NCBI GenBank assembly: GCA_936941155.1
Contig: CAKZJE010000073.1
Span: 1-64,000, forward strand
From: an uncultured Methylomonas sp.
GTDB lineage: Bacteria > Pseudomonadota > Gammaproteobacteria > Methylococcales > Methylomonadaceae
Length of the DNA: 64,000 nucleotides
Direction: 5' to 3'
The notes below the pieces were generated by a model, which was not told the DNA's origin, ran no database searches, and worked only from the letters and a program-made list of their open reading frames with translations. The translations under genes and the position numbers were made by a program. Of this stretch, positions 28,334 through 37,014 are shown in pieces. Positions within the stretch are counted from its first letter, which is position 1. The number at the start of each line of letters is the position of its first letter.

Positions 28334-28544
28334 TCAGTACGCAAATAATACAGAAAAAAATCAGTCATAAATTATGTAGTAAAAATTTCATAGGCTCTTA
28401 TTTTTGCATTCCAAAGACTGCGAAGAACCTATTTTTGATAGCTTAACCTTTGCGATTGTTGCTAGCAGACCAATCTGACTAGGTTTTTTGCCCAGTTGCT
28501 CAGATTGATGTTAAACTTTAAAAAAACAACTACCAGAGCTTTTT
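28334..28544. other. Leader region upstream of the gcvR-bcp-phoH operon
   Basis: 211 bases without a gene. CAATCTGA (28471-28478) and TCAGATTG (28500-28507) can form an 8-bp hairpin ~40 bases before the ATG. No known riboswitch consensus was recognised. It probably contains the operon promoter. Confidence 0.4.
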
Positions 28545-29072
28545 ATGCGGCTTGCCATCACGATTCTAGGTGAAAAATCCACTGCGTTTATCGCAGACGT
28601 TTTAACAACTGCTTCTAATCACAAATGTAATATTTTAGAACTGAGTTTTTCTGACTTTTCGCATTCTGCAACAGCCGCTTATTTGCTGGTTGAAGGAAAT
28701 TGGAACTACTTAGCAAAACTAGAAACCTCGTTAGTTCATCTCCAAAAACGCCTGAATATCAAAGTTTGTACAGTGCATTTAGAGTCGCAAGACGTTGTTG
28801 CTCACGCTATGCCTTACAGCTTAGAAATCATTGCCATCGCCTATGAAGATATTTTGCAAGATATAATGAGCTTTTTATCGACGCATCAGATTGTTGTTAA
28901 AGAAATTAGATCCAGCACTTACCCCGCAGCTTATACGCAAACGCCTTTATGCCATGCCAACTTTGTACTGCTGATTCCGCTGGAGATTCAGTTAATACTG
29001 TTTCGAGAAGAGCTGATTAATTTTTGTGATGACTGTAATATTGATGCCATTTTTGAACCCATTAAACGCTAA
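28545..29072 (+). CDS. gcvR: GcvR-like ACT-domain regulator
   Basis: 175 residues with two ACT-type domains (~1-80 and ~90-170), the layout of GcvR, the co-regulator of the glycine cleavage system that in enterobacteria binds glycine and opposes GcvA. The N-terminal RLAITILGEKSTAFIADVL and second-domain YSLEIIAIAYEDILQDIM fit the fold. Only four bases separate its stop from bcp, and bcp overlaps phoH, so the three form one operon. The link to glycine metabolism here is inferred from the family only. Confidence 0.82.
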   Translation: MRLAITILGEKSTAFIADVLTTASNHKCNILELSFSDFSHSATAAYLLVEGNWNYLAKLETSLVHLQKRLNIKVCTVHLESQDVVAHAMPYSLEIIAIAYEDILQDIMSFLSTHQIVVKEIRSSTYPAAYTQTPLCHANFVLLIPLEIQLILFREELINFCDDCNIDAIFEPIKR

Positions 29073-29076
29073 CACC

Positions 29077-29556
29077 ATGACTTCTATCGTAATTAATCAA
29101 ACCGTCCCCGATTTTACAGCGCAAGCAACCAGCGATAAAACTATTCAATTGTCGGATTATGTGGGCAAAAATATCGTGTTGTATTTTTACCCCAAAGATA
29201 ATACCCCCGGCTGCACGCAAGAAGGACAAGCGTTTAAAGCGCATTTTTCTGAATTTACTGACTTAAATTGTGTTATTTTCGGCGTATCCCGTGATAGTAT
29301 TCGAGTTCACGAAGGTTTTAAATGTAAACAAGAGTTTCCATTTGAATTAATCTCTGATAATGAGGAGCAGCTTTGCCAATTGTTCGACGTGATTAAAATG
29401 AAAAACATGTATGGCAAACAAGTTCGTGGGATAGAGCGCAGTACATTTTTAATCAATAGTGAAGGTATTTTGGTTTATGAATGGCGTAAAGTAAAAGTCA
29501 CAAACCATGTCACCGAAGTATTAAAACAATTACAACATCTAGGGACACAGATATGA
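29077..29556 (+). CDS. bcp: Thioredoxin-dependent peroxiredoxin, BCP/PrxQ type
   Basis: 159 residues from the ATG at 29077; the upstream in-frame ATGs lie inside gcvR and would add an unrelated leader. It reduces peroxides in the cytoplasm. The peroxidatic motif is FYPKDNTPGCTQEGQAFKAH, with the catalytic Cys in PGCTQE. The usual PrxQ resolving Cys five residues after it is replaced by Gly or Ala-type residues (TQEGQ), so it is probably a 1-Cys-like variant or uses another Cys. The C-terminal IERSTFLIN and R contact are present. Confidence 0.94.
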   Translation: MTSIVINQTVPDFTAQATSDKTIQLSDYVGKNIVLYFYPKDNTPGCTQEGQAFKAHFSEFTDLNCVIFGVSRDSIRVHEGFKCKQEFPFELISDNEEQLCQLFDVIKMKNMYGKQVRGIERSTFLINSEGILVYEWRKVKVTNHVTEVLKQLQHLGTQI

Positions 29557-30962
29557 ATATCAAGCAATCATCAACGCAAAAACTTTTTGTCTTAGACACC
29601 AATGTTTTAATCCACGACCCCGCCGCTATTTTTCATTTTCAAGAGCACAATATTTTTCTGCCCATGATTGTGTTAGAAGAATTGGATCATGCGAAAAAAG
29701 GTCAATCTGAATTATCGCGCAATGTGCGACAAGTTAGTCGTTTTTTAGATGAATTGATTAAAGGCGCGAATCAAAAAACCATTAATGATGGGTTGCCACT
29801 TTCGCGCATTGAACACAACCCAAATGCCGAATCGACAGGGCGTTTATATTTGCAAACCATCCAGCTTGCGGCACTGTTGCCAGCGAATATGCCCGGGCAA
29901 ATTGCGGATAATTCGATTTTGAATGTTGTGCTGGCATTGAGCAAAGAATATCCAGACACCAAAGTTGTTTTAGTATCGAAAGATATTAATATGCGCATTA
30001 AAGCGGCTGCTTTAGAACTGAATGCCGAAGATTATCATACCGATCAAACCATTGATGATATTGATTTGTTGTACAGTGGCTCAACGGATTTGGGCGCGGA
30101 TTTTTGGCAAAAATATGGCACAAAACTCACCTCGTGGCAGGAATTAAATCGCACTTTTTATCAATTAAATGATGAAATTGTCAGTCAATCGTATCCCAAT
30201 CAATATTTGTATTCAGAAGGCGAGACACCGTTTGAAGCGATTGTGCGCTCCTGTGATGGCAAATCAGCCACTCTGGAAATGGCGCGTGATTATCGCAATC
30301 AACATAATAATGTTTGGGGCGTGTGTGCCAGAAACCGGGAACAAAATTTTGCCTTAAACGTATTATTAGACCCCGATATAGATTTTGTGACCTTGTTAGG
30401 CACAGCAGGAACAGGCAAAACCTTGTTAGCACTGGCGGCGGGTTTAACCTTGGTAATGGACAGAAAGATTTATAACGAAGTGATTATGACGCGCGAAACC
30501 GTGCCCGTCGGTGAAGATATTGGTTTTTTACCCGGCACAGAAGAGGAAAAAATGGCTCCTTGGATGGGCGCGTTAATGGACAATTTGGAATTGCTTGGCA
30601 GCCGTTCAGGACATGATGAATGGGAACGCGGCGCGTCAACGAATATTTTGATGAGTCGAGTCAAAATCAGATCACTAAATTTTATGCGCGGACGCACGTT
30701 TTTAAATCGTTATCTGATTATTGACGAAGCGCAAAACTTAACGCCAAAACAAATGAAAACCTTAATCACTCGTGCGGGCCCCGGCACTAAAATTATTTGC
30801 ATCGGCAATTTAACTCAAATCGACACGCCGTATTTAACGCCTACCACTTCTGGTTTAACCTATGTGGTTGATAGATTTAAAAATTGGCCACACGGTGCGC
30901 ATATTACCTTGCGGCGCGGTGAACGCTCACGGTTAGCGGATTTTGCTTCTGACGTTTTGTAA
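29553..30962 (+). CDS. PhoH-family protein with N-terminal PIN domain (YlaK/PhoH2 type)
   Basis: 469 residues. An N-terminal PIN nuclease domain (~10-150; FVLDTNVLIHDP, IVLEELDHAKKG, DNSILNVVLAL, VLVSKDINMRIKA) is fused to a PhoH P-loop ATPase (~225-469; Walker A GTAGTGKT at ~283-290, VPVGEDIGFLPGTEEEKM, Walker B YLIIDEAQNLTPKQMKTLI). Related PhoH2 proteins are RNA helicase/nucleases. It overlaps the bcp gene by four bases (ATGA). A strong terminator follows. Confidence 0.94.
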   Translation: MNIKQSSTQKLFVLDTNVLIHDPAAIFHFQEHNIFLPMIVLEELDHAKKGQSELSRNVRQVSRFLDELIKGANQKTINDGLPLSRIEHNPNAESTGRLYLQTIQLAALLPANMPGQIADNSILNVVLALSKEYPDTKVVLVSKDINMRIKAAALELNAEDYHTDQTIDDIDLLYSGSTDLGADFWQKYGTKLTSWQELNRTFYQLNDEIVSQSYPNQYLYSEGETPFEAIVRSCDGKSATLEMARDYRNQHNNVWGVCARNREQNFALNVLLDPDIDFVTLLGTAGTGKTLLALAAGLTLVMDRKIYNEVIMTRETVPVGEDIGFLPGTEEEKMAPWMGALMDNLELLGSRSGHDEWERGASTNILMSRVKIRSLNFMRGRTFLNRYLIIDEAQNLTPKQMKTLITRAGPGTKIICIGNLTQIDTPYLTPTTSGLTYVVDRFKNWPHGAHITLRRGERSRLADFASDVL

Positions 30963-30986
30963 AAAAGTATTATTTTTCAAGTAGAT

Positions 30987-31024
30987 AAACCTTCCAGGTC
31001 TTTAAGACCTGGAAGGTTTTTTTT
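30987..31024 (+). terminator. Strong intrinsic terminator after phoH
   Basis: AACCTTCCAGGTCTT and AAGACCTGGAAGGTT form a ~15-bp stem with a minimal loop, followed by eight T residues at 31017-31024. It closes the gcvR-bcp-phoH operon. Confidence 0.92.
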
Positions 31025-31035
31025 CGAGTGCCCGC

Positions 31036-31782
31036 TTAAGGATTTGCTTTGCAATAATCCATTGTTGGAATCGCCTTTTCAATTTTATACGCCGCTTGTG
31101 GCGTTAAAATAAATTCACTCGCGCCCACTGGCGTTTGCGCATTTCCCCAATCGTAGGTATAACCTAAGCCCGTCCAAGGCACGCCACCGCTGGCACGAAA
31201 GCTTTTAAAGTACAGGTTTTTATAAAAACTCACATAATCTGGAATATTTTTCACTTGCGGCGATTGACTTCCAAACTGCAAATTACATTGTGAGTCATCC
31301 ACTTGCGGATCAACACAGGGTCTAAATAAATCTTGCGGCGACACCCACATTTCAACAAATACATCGTAATTCCAGTCTGCATTTAAGCCCAAATACTGTT
31401 TTAAGCGTAAATCTAACTCGGCTTTGCCCGCGCTGGGGTTTTGCGCTAAATAATTTTGACAAAATTGTTGCACTTGCGGCGCGGCTGTTACCCAAGTCGC
31501 GTGTTCTGGATTGCTGGATGCTGCTGTATTTGGTTTGATAAATTTTTCATAAGAACTTTTTTCTTTCCACGTTAAAACCAAAATTTTTGTTTTATCCGCA
31601 TTCCAAACTAAATTTGGATTTTTGTCACTGATGGCGACCAAGTTGCTAGCAATTTCAGTGTCTTTCACAAACGCGGCATCGGTGACAGCTTGTTGATAAG
31701 TAGGCGGCGTTGCTTCGTCGGCATAAATTGCAAAACTGCTTAAGCTGCAACTTAACAATATCGGGAAAAATAATTTTTTCAT
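31036..31782 (-). CDS. Hypothetical exported protein
   Basis: 248 residues with a signal peptide (MKKLFFPILLSCSLSSFAIYA). The mature protein is not recognised by name. Visible elements are LVWNADKTKILVLTWKEKSSY, a WVTAAPQVQQFCQNYL segment, a VFVEMWVSPQDLFRPC segment, PWTGLGYTYDWGN and SEFILTPQAAYKI, with several Cys (FCQNY; RPCVD; QCNLQ; DYCK) that could form disulfides in the periplasm. It is transcribed convergently with phoH and stands alone. Function unknown. Confidence 0.82.
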   Translation of the reverse strand: MKKLFFPILLSCSLSSFAIYADEATPPTYQQAVTDAAFVKDTEIASNLVAISDKNPNLVWNADKTKILVLTWKEKSSYEKFIKPNTAASSNPEHATWVTAAPQVQQFCQNYLAQNPSAGKAELDLRLKQYLGLNADWNYDVFVEMWVSPQDLFRPCVDPQVDDSQCNLQFGSQSPQVKNIPDYVSFYKNLYFKSFRASGGVPWTGLGYTYDWGNAQTPVGASEFILTPQAAYKIEKAIPTMDYCKANP

Positions 31783-31958
31783 GGAAAAATCCTTATTGAT
31801 GTAAGAGAAGTCATTCTACTGATTTTATGTAATTAGAGCTAGAAGGCTTGGCATATCTTGTTAATCATGGCAGTTTAAGAACAACAAATATTGTCTATTG
31901 CGTTTGATTTGAAGGTAAAGACGCAACTACAGCAGGCGATAAATCAAAAATTTACAGA

Positions 31959-31994
31959 AAAATTTTTCAAGACGACCAGTCGTCTTAAAAAATT
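31959..31994. repeat. GACGAC palindrome, family 1
   Basis: AT-rich arms around AAGACGACCAGTCGTCTT. A half copy of the GTAGAGACGCAA motif (GTAAAGACGCAACTA, about 31915) lies just before it, the same pairing as at other sites in the window. Confidence 0.8.
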
Positions 31995-32154
31995 CAAAGC
32001 ATTAAAAAAAATGACTGCCAGTCGCGATTGCAACACGGTAATTTATTAAACTGGTAACGGTGTTTAGTTCAGATAACAGGCGTACAATGAGGTATCGGTA
32101 CTGTCTACCGATTAGCCATTTTTTTGATGGCTGTTATCCTTATTGGACATTTTT

Positions 32155-32550
32155 ATGAAAACAATAACAACTCTGCGCCACACTTTGGGATTATGTTTAT
32201 TACTAGGTGTATCAAGCGTTTATGCAGATATAGCACTTGAATCAGATAAACAAATTGTTGGAACATGGCGGCTGGAGTTTCAAAAGAAAAATCAAGAATC
32301 GACTAAAGTCACAGAACGAAGCGATACTTGGGTTATTGAAGGCGGAAAATTAACAGTGAAAGGAATTGTGCATGACGGCAAACACACTTACGATTCTGTG
32401 CCAGCTAACTATATAGTTGAAGATGGACTGTTTAAAGTTGCCTTAGGTCGTCCGGGGAAATTTGATACTTACGCGCTGATTGAGCACAGTGCGGATGGAA
32501 TGGTGTTAAAAGACAAAATGGGTGTTTTTTATCATTTTAAGAAAAAATAA
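32155..32550 (+). CDS. Small exported hypothetical protein (lipocalin-like)
   Basis: 131 residues from the ATG at 32155; an in-frame TTG at 32143 would only add four residues before the signal peptide (MKTITTLRHTLGLCLLLGVSS, cleavage near VYA-D). The mature part is a short beta-rich domain: KQIVGTWRLEFQKK, ERSDTWVIEGGKLTVKG, LIEHSADGMVLKDKMGVFYH. This resembles the GTW-started lipocalin-like fold, but no ligand or partner is evident. The 5' leader contains two hairpins (about 32090-32111 and 32115-32133). Confidence 0.75.
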   Translation: MKTITTLRHTLGLCLLLGVSSVYADIALESDKQIVGTWRLEFQKKNQESTKVTERSDTWVIEGGKLTVKGIVHDGKHTYDSVPANYIVEDGLFKVALGRPGKFDTYALIEHSADGMVLKDKMGVFYHFKKK

Positions 32551-32561
32551 TTTTAGCGGGG

Positions 32562-32592
32562 TAGAGGCGTGTGCAAATGCGCCTCTATTTTT
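32562..32592. terminator. Intrinsic terminator between convergent genes
   Basis: TAGAGGCG (32562-32569) pairs with CGCCTCTA (32580-32587), ten-base loop, followed by five T. It serves the plus-strand lipocalin-like gene and possibly the minus-strand hydrolase gene. Confidence 0.8.
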
Positions 32593-32598
32593 AAAGCT

Positions 32599-33360
32599 TT
32601 AAGGTGTTAAAGCAGACCATTGTTGCAATTGCGCAATCACCCATTGCGGATTATCTATACACAAATCATGCCCTGCGTGGGGATGGCTGATTAAAGGCAA
32701 ATCGTAACGTTGGCTGATATTTTCAGAACATTTTGGTGAAACCAAACGATCTCCTAAACCATTCAACAATAATACTGGCGGAATTGGTTTTTGCAGTTGA
32801 GGCTGATAACGCGCCGCCGCCAGCAGTTGTTGCAAAGTATTTTTGGCACTGACTGGACGCAAAGTTTGAATTTGTTCCCAAGCAGCAGCCACTTTTTCAT
32901 GTACAGATTCCAAATTGCTCACTAATTTTACAATCGCCAATTCACGTCTGTAACAATCTGTTTTACAAACAATTTGTGCAACTTTTCCATACGATTGCCA
33001 ACGCAAACGCTGATAAAAAGGATTCAGCGTCGCTAAACTGCTATTCATTAATACCGCTGCTTTCACATCATCAGGAAATTGCTGCATCCATTCCCACGCC
33101 ACCATCCCGCCTAGCGATAAAGTCAATAAGGTTACTTTTTCCTGCAACCAACCGTTTGCTAAAGCTTGTTGGCGCACAAACTTTGTGATGTCTGCAATCG
33201 AATTCGGGCTGTGTTCTTGATAATAAATCCCGCTGCCGGGCAAATCTAAACAGTGAATTTGCACTTGTGGAAAGGCTTGTTGCAATTGCGGCAAAAAATC
33301 GCCCCAATGTTCTGATTCGCGCGTTAAGCCACGCAATAATATCCAGTTTTCCGCTGTCAT
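32599..33360 (-). CDS. Alpha/beta hydrolase
   Basis: 253 residues from the ATG at 33360, which overlaps the stop of the M14 gene by four bases (ATGA); the longer frame runs back inside that gene and is rejected. Alpha/beta-hydrolase features: the LLRGLTRESEHWGDFL oxyanion-side loop, the nucleophile elbow LTLSLGGMVAWEW (Ser with Gly on the downstream side), an LLNGLGDRLVSPKCSE acid region and the catalytic His in SHPHAGHDLC. The substrate is unknown. It forms a tight minus-strand group with the M14 and acyltransferase genes. Confidence 0.88.
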   Translation of the reverse strand: MTAENWILLRGLTRESEHWGDFLPQLQQAFPQVQIHCLDLPGSGIYYQEHSPNSIADITKFVRQQALANGWLQEKVTLLTLSLGGMVAWEWMQQFPDDVKAAVLMNSSLATLNPFYQRLRWQSYGKVAQIVCKTDCYRRELAIVKLVSNLESVHEKVAAAWEQIQTLRPVSAKNTLQQLLAAARYQPQLQKPIPPVLLLNGLGDRLVSPKCSENISQRYDLPLISHPHAGHDLCIDNPQWVIAQLQQWSALTP

Positions 33361-34376
33361 TTTTTGTACCACAACTGTAAAGCCTGTTGCTGAAAATCCT
33401 GCGATTGTGTTGCGTCCAGTTTTGCCCAACTGTTTGGATTTAATAAACTGCGATATAAAAAATCAAACAGAATCAAATGTCGTCTTAAAATCCGTTGTTG
33501 GCGGTGTGGCAGCATTGGATGGAACAAACCGTGTCGCATAAACACATGACGCGGACTTTTGCGCAGCCATAACCAAGAACCCATTTCTAAAGTCAAAGGC
33601 AAAAAAACTCGTTTGCCGTCGTTATTTTGCAAAAAATCCTGATACAGATAATCCCACAAATCGCCATCAATCACATATTCCTGACTCATCGGCTCAATTT
33701 TGTAGAAATGATGCGGGTAACAGCGTTCAAATAACTGTTTCCACGCAAAGGCTTGCGCAATATCAGGATAGGGTTCTTTGCAATACGCATAAGGAAACCA
33801 CAGGCGATCATTAATGCCAAAACCGGAATGTAAATCAACGGTAATCGTCAACGGAGCTTGCGCAGTACAACGGCTAACTACTTTGCATAAGGCTTGCGCT
33901 TCGGTTTCCATGGCATCAGAATTTCCTTGATACCAAGGCAAATGCGGGGTGAGTTTTTGTCCGCTGTAAAACTTGCGCTCACCGGAAGCTTTAACGGGCG
34001 AATTGCGCATCAAATCCACACCGTTTCCATTGCAGCGCGTGCTACGAAACACGCCGACTGGATTCACTAACGGAAAAAACAGCAAACGGGAATTTTCCAA
34101 GCGGGTTTTAAATTCCTCATCCCATTTCAACAGCTCAATCACGGTTTGCAAATAGGCAAAAATAATTTCTGAACCAATTTTTTCCAAACCATGCACGCCG
34201 CCAAAATACGCCAGCACCGGCACATCGGGTCGCTGCGAACCTAAACTAATGCAATACAGTGGAAAATCATGCTGTTGATAGCGCACGCGCTCCAAAATTT
34301 CGACTTTGGCATAATCACCTAACTGAGCAATAATTTTTTCCAACAAATCAAGTTCAGAAAAGTTTTTATTTATCAT
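33357..34376 (-). CDS. M14-family zinc carboxypeptidase
   Basis: 339 residues from the ATG at 34376; a TTG four codons upstream is possible. Zinc-carboxypeptidase (M14) features: AYFGGVHGLEKIGSEI (His-x-x-Glu zinc ligands), FPLVNPVGVFRSTRCNGNGVDLMRN, ITVDLHSGFG (third zinc His) and the catalytic Glu in LTLEMGSWLWLRK. No signal peptide is present, so it is cytoplasmic and may act on a peptide or other amide. The gene ends in a four-base overlap with the hydrolase gene. Confidence 0.9.
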   Translation of the reverse strand: MINKNFSELDLLEKIIAQLGDYAKVEILERVRYQQHDFPLYCISLGSQRPDVPVLAYFGGVHGLEKIGSEIIFAYLQTVIELLKWDEEFKTRLENSRLLFFPLVNPVGVFRSTRCNGNGVDLMRNSPVKASGERKFYSGQKLTPHLPWYQGNSDAMETEAQALCKVVSRCTAQAPLTITVDLHSGFGINDRLWFPYAYCKEPYPDIAQAFAWKQLFERCYPHHFYKIEPMSQEYVIDGDLWDYLYQDFLQNNDGKRVFLPLTLEMGSWLWLRKSPRHVFMRHGLFHPMLPHRQQRILRRHLILFDFLYRSLLNPNSWAKLDATQSQDFQQQALQLWYKK

Positions 34377-34384
34377 GTGTGGAC

Positions 34385-36106
34385 TCAAGAAGCTAAGGGT
34401 GTATCAATATAACGTTGCTTTTTTTTCGGCGCGATTTTCGCAGTTTCAATCATCACCAAACTGTCAATGCAGTTATTAAAGTCGGGATCAATATTAAATC
34501 CCATAAAATGACAGCCATTATCCACGCACAATTCCACATATTGTTTATACAGCGTTGGAACTTTCACGCCTTGTTTGCGCAATTCGCTATTTAAGGTTTT
34601 AAAGCTGGTTGAATAGTCGTGATGAAATTCAGCAGTTGCAAATGCTTGAATTTCTTCTGAAATTTGAAACGGCATTCGCGCCGCAACATGCGGTAAATCG
34701 TTGCCAAATTGTTGTTGATAAAACGCGATAATCAATTCTTTTGCCGCTTGTGGATAGGAATTGCTCAAACTCACGGGGCCAAACATATATTTAATTTCAG
34801 GACGTTCTCGCAAATACGCGCCGATGCCATACCATAAATAATCTAAACTGTTTTGCCCCCAATAACGCGGCTGCACAAAACTGCGTCCTAATTCGATACT
34901 TTCTGGCAAATAAGCCGCAAAATGCGTGCTTAAATCAAATAAAGTTTGCGTGTAAAAACCATCAATCCCTTGATTTTCAATAATATTTTTGCCTTCGCCA
35001 ATTCGATAAGAACCGACAATTTCCAAATCGCTATCGTCCCACAACACAATATGGCGGTAATAGGTGTCGAATTTATCCAAATCCAGCGATAACCCCGTGC
35101 CTTCTTCCACACTTCTAAACGTCAACTCCCGCAAGCGAGCAATTTCAGTCATCACCGGACAATCATCTTTAAATTCGTACAAAAAGATTTTTTTGCCGTC
35201 TTTGGTTTCGCCTAATAAAGTTGAACTATACAGAGCTTTTTTAATCGCTTTGGTATCAGCAGGATGAACCACTGTTTCAACCGTAGTGAATAAGGATTTT
35301 TTCTGCTTTTTCCCCAAATTAATCACATGTTTGCGAAAGCGTTCAGATAATTCGCGATTATTTTCTTTGCTGGCTGCAATCGCCGCATAAGGAATCGGTG
35401 CACCGACGGAAAATTTGATTTCTTGATTGCGTTTGTTGAACATTTCATTCACCAGCAGCATTGTGCCTAATGGTTTATACAGTGTGGACAAACTGTAAAA
35501 CAGCGCGGAATTTTTCGCTTTAATATGAATCGGTAAAATCGGACTTTGGGTTTTTAAAGCCAATTTTAAAAAACCTGCTTGCCACGCGCCATCGAGTACG
35601 CCGGTTGGTCTAATCCGTGACACTTCGCCTGCGGGAAAAAAAATAATCGCTTCTTCATTTTCTAACGCATCTACTAAGTTTTTATAAGTGTCTTTTAAAC
35701 TGCTTTTTTCAGACAGCACATTCACTGGAAAAAATAATGATTGCAGCGGCTGCATGTGATTGAGCAAGCGATTTGCCACAATCCGCACATCGGGGCGTAC
35801 GGTGCGAATCAATTTGACTAAGGCTAAACCGTCTAATGTGCCAATCGGATGATTTGCCACAATAATCAAGCGACCTTCAGCAGGAATATTATTGATAGAG
35901 CGATTGCCAACTTGATAGCTAAATTTGAAGTATTCCAATAACTTATCGAGAAAAGCAAAGCCGCGTAGGTGCTGATTTTTCTCGATAACTTCGTTGAAAT
36001 CGTCTTGGTGAATGAGTTTTTTTAAAGTTTTGAGGATGATTTTTTTGTTTTTTCCCAATTTAAAATCGGGGTAGGTATCTTTTAAGATTCGTTCTGCATC
36101 AATCAT
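34385..36106 (-). CDS. Bifunctional acyltransferase, LPLAT plus OlsB/GNAT-like (OlsF-like)
   Basis: 573 residues from the ATG at 36106 (a TTG four codons upstream is possible). The N-terminal half (~60-270) is a lysophospholipid acyltransferase domain with VANHPIGTLDG (catalytic His/Asp) and FFPAGEVSR. The C-terminal half (~300-500) resembles OlsB/hemolysin-type N-acyltransferases: MTEIARLRELTFRSVEEGTG, GSYRIGEGK, ELGRSFVQPRYWG and YMFGPVSLSNSYP. This domain order is that of OlsF, which makes ornithine lipids in one protein. The product here is inferred, not shown; another acylated lipid is possible. Confidence 0.85.
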   Translation of the reverse strand: MIDAERILKDTYPDFKLGKNKKIILKTLKKLIHQDDFNEVIEKNQHLRGFAFLDKLLEYFKFSYQVGNRSINNIPAEGRLIIVANHPIGTLDGLALVKLIRTVRPDVRIVANRLLNHMQPLQSLFFPVNVLSEKSSLKDTYKNLVDALENEEAIIFFPAGEVSRIRPTGVLDGAWQAGFLKLALKTQSPILPIHIKAKNSALFYSLSTLYKPLGTMLLVNEMFNKRNQEIKFSVGAPIPYAAIAASKENNRELSERFRKHVINLGKKQKKSLFTTVETVVHPADTKAIKKALYSSTLLGETKDGKKIFLYEFKDDCPVMTEIARLRELTFRSVEEGTGLSLDLDKFDTYYRHIVLWDDSDLEIVGSYRIGEGKNIIENQGIDGFYTQTLFDLSTHFAAYLPESIELGRSFVQPRYWGQNSLDYLWYGIGAYLRERPEIKYMFGPVSLSNSYPQAAKELIIAFYQQQFGNDLPHVAARMPFQISEEIQAFATAEFHHDYSTSFKTLNSELRKQGVKVPTLYKQYVELCVDNGCHFMGFNIDPDFNNCIDSLVMIETAKIAPKKKQRYIDTPLAS

Positions 36107-36239
36107 GGGAGTTTTCAAGCCAGAGTATTCAATTAAACAGGTTAGTATGACTAAGATTTAAGTCAATATGATGTCAATTGTGGCTTTTTTGGGAGGAAAA
36201 TTGTGATTTTTGACTTCGATAAGCGTTTAAGGGTTTTTT

Positions 36240-36902
36240 GTGCTAACTCGCTGGGTGAGTGTGCTGAAGTCGATAAATGGAGGAAGAACATTTAAGCCTA
36301 TGTATAAGAAAAGACTCTATGAATGTTCTTATTATGTGTCTGGCTTTGCGATTTCGCCTAATTTTTCAGTTGACCAAACCCTGTTATTTGCCACGACTGC
36401 TGATAGCAGTGTTTATATAAGTCGCGACGGCGGAAAAACTTGGCTGGTAAAAGGCTTGCCGAAAACATTTGGTCAGCAAATTAAATTGGCTATTTCGCCA
36501 AACTACGCCCAAGACCATACTATTTTTATGGGCGGCACTTTAGGATTATTTCGTACTGTTGATGGTTTTGAAACGTGGACAAAAGTTGCTAACAATGATG
36601 GTTATATTGAAGAATTAGCTGTTTCCCCCAATTTTAAAAATGATAATACGCTTATTATTTCTGTGCGGGGCAAAGGGCTTTTTAAATCTGAAAATCGTGG
36701 ATTGACATTTCGAGCGGTCGGCACGGCATTGATTAATGATAATTATAGTATCGCTCTGTGGGATGATTTCCCTGCCTCTTCATCGCTGATTAAATTCTCT
36801 CCTAGCTATGCAATAGATAAAACGATTTTTGCTACGTCCTCAGATACATTATTTCGTTCTAAAGACGGCGGGGAAATATGGACAGTATTACCTAAGTTAT
36901 AA
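36240..36902 (+). CDS. BNR/Ycf48-like beta-propeller fragment
   Basis: 220 residues, read from a GTG at 36240. It holds at least five BNR/Asp-box blades: SINGGRTF, YISRDGGKTW, FRTVDGFETW, FKSENRGLTF and FRSKDGGEIW, spaced ~40-45 residues apart, each preceded by an AISPN(F/Y) hydrophobic element. No signal peptide is seen and the frame begins in the middle of a blade, so it may be the 3' remnant of a longer gene or have an unusual start. Function unknown; the family includes secreted sialidase-like and photosystem assembly proteins. Confidence 0.6.
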   Translation: MLTRWVSVLKSINGGRTFKPMYKKRLYECSYYVSGFAISPNFSVDQTLLFATTADSSVYISRDGGKTWLVKGLPKTFGQQIKLAISPNYAQDHTIFMGGTLGLFRTVDGFETWTKVANNDGYIEELAVSPNFKNDNTLIISVRGKGLFKSENRGLTFRAVGTALINDNYSIALWDDFPASSSLIKFSPSYAIDKTIFATSSDTLFRSKDGGEIWTVLPKL

Positions 36903-36923
36903 AGCAGATTTTTTACTAACAAT

Positions 36924-36950
36924 GCGAGTGATGATTTTTCAATCACTCGC
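36924..36950. terminator. Hairpin between convergent genes
   Basis: GCGAGTGAT (36924-36932) and ATCACTCGC (36942-36950) form a perfect 9-bp stem with a nine-base loop, between the BNR gene (+) and the membrane protein gene (-). The T-rich loop is clear but a terminal U-tract is not. Confidence 0.55.
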
Positions 36951-37014
36951 GCTATCGACCTATTAAAATTTCACCTAAAATTAGGATAGTAAGCGGCAAG
37001 CTAGATTGCATCCG

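Noticed and set aside
32045-32140. Possible riboswitch (c-di-GMP-like) upstream of the lipocalin-like gene
   Set aside because: Two hairpins are present, but the conserved core of the c-di-GMP-I class could not be matched.
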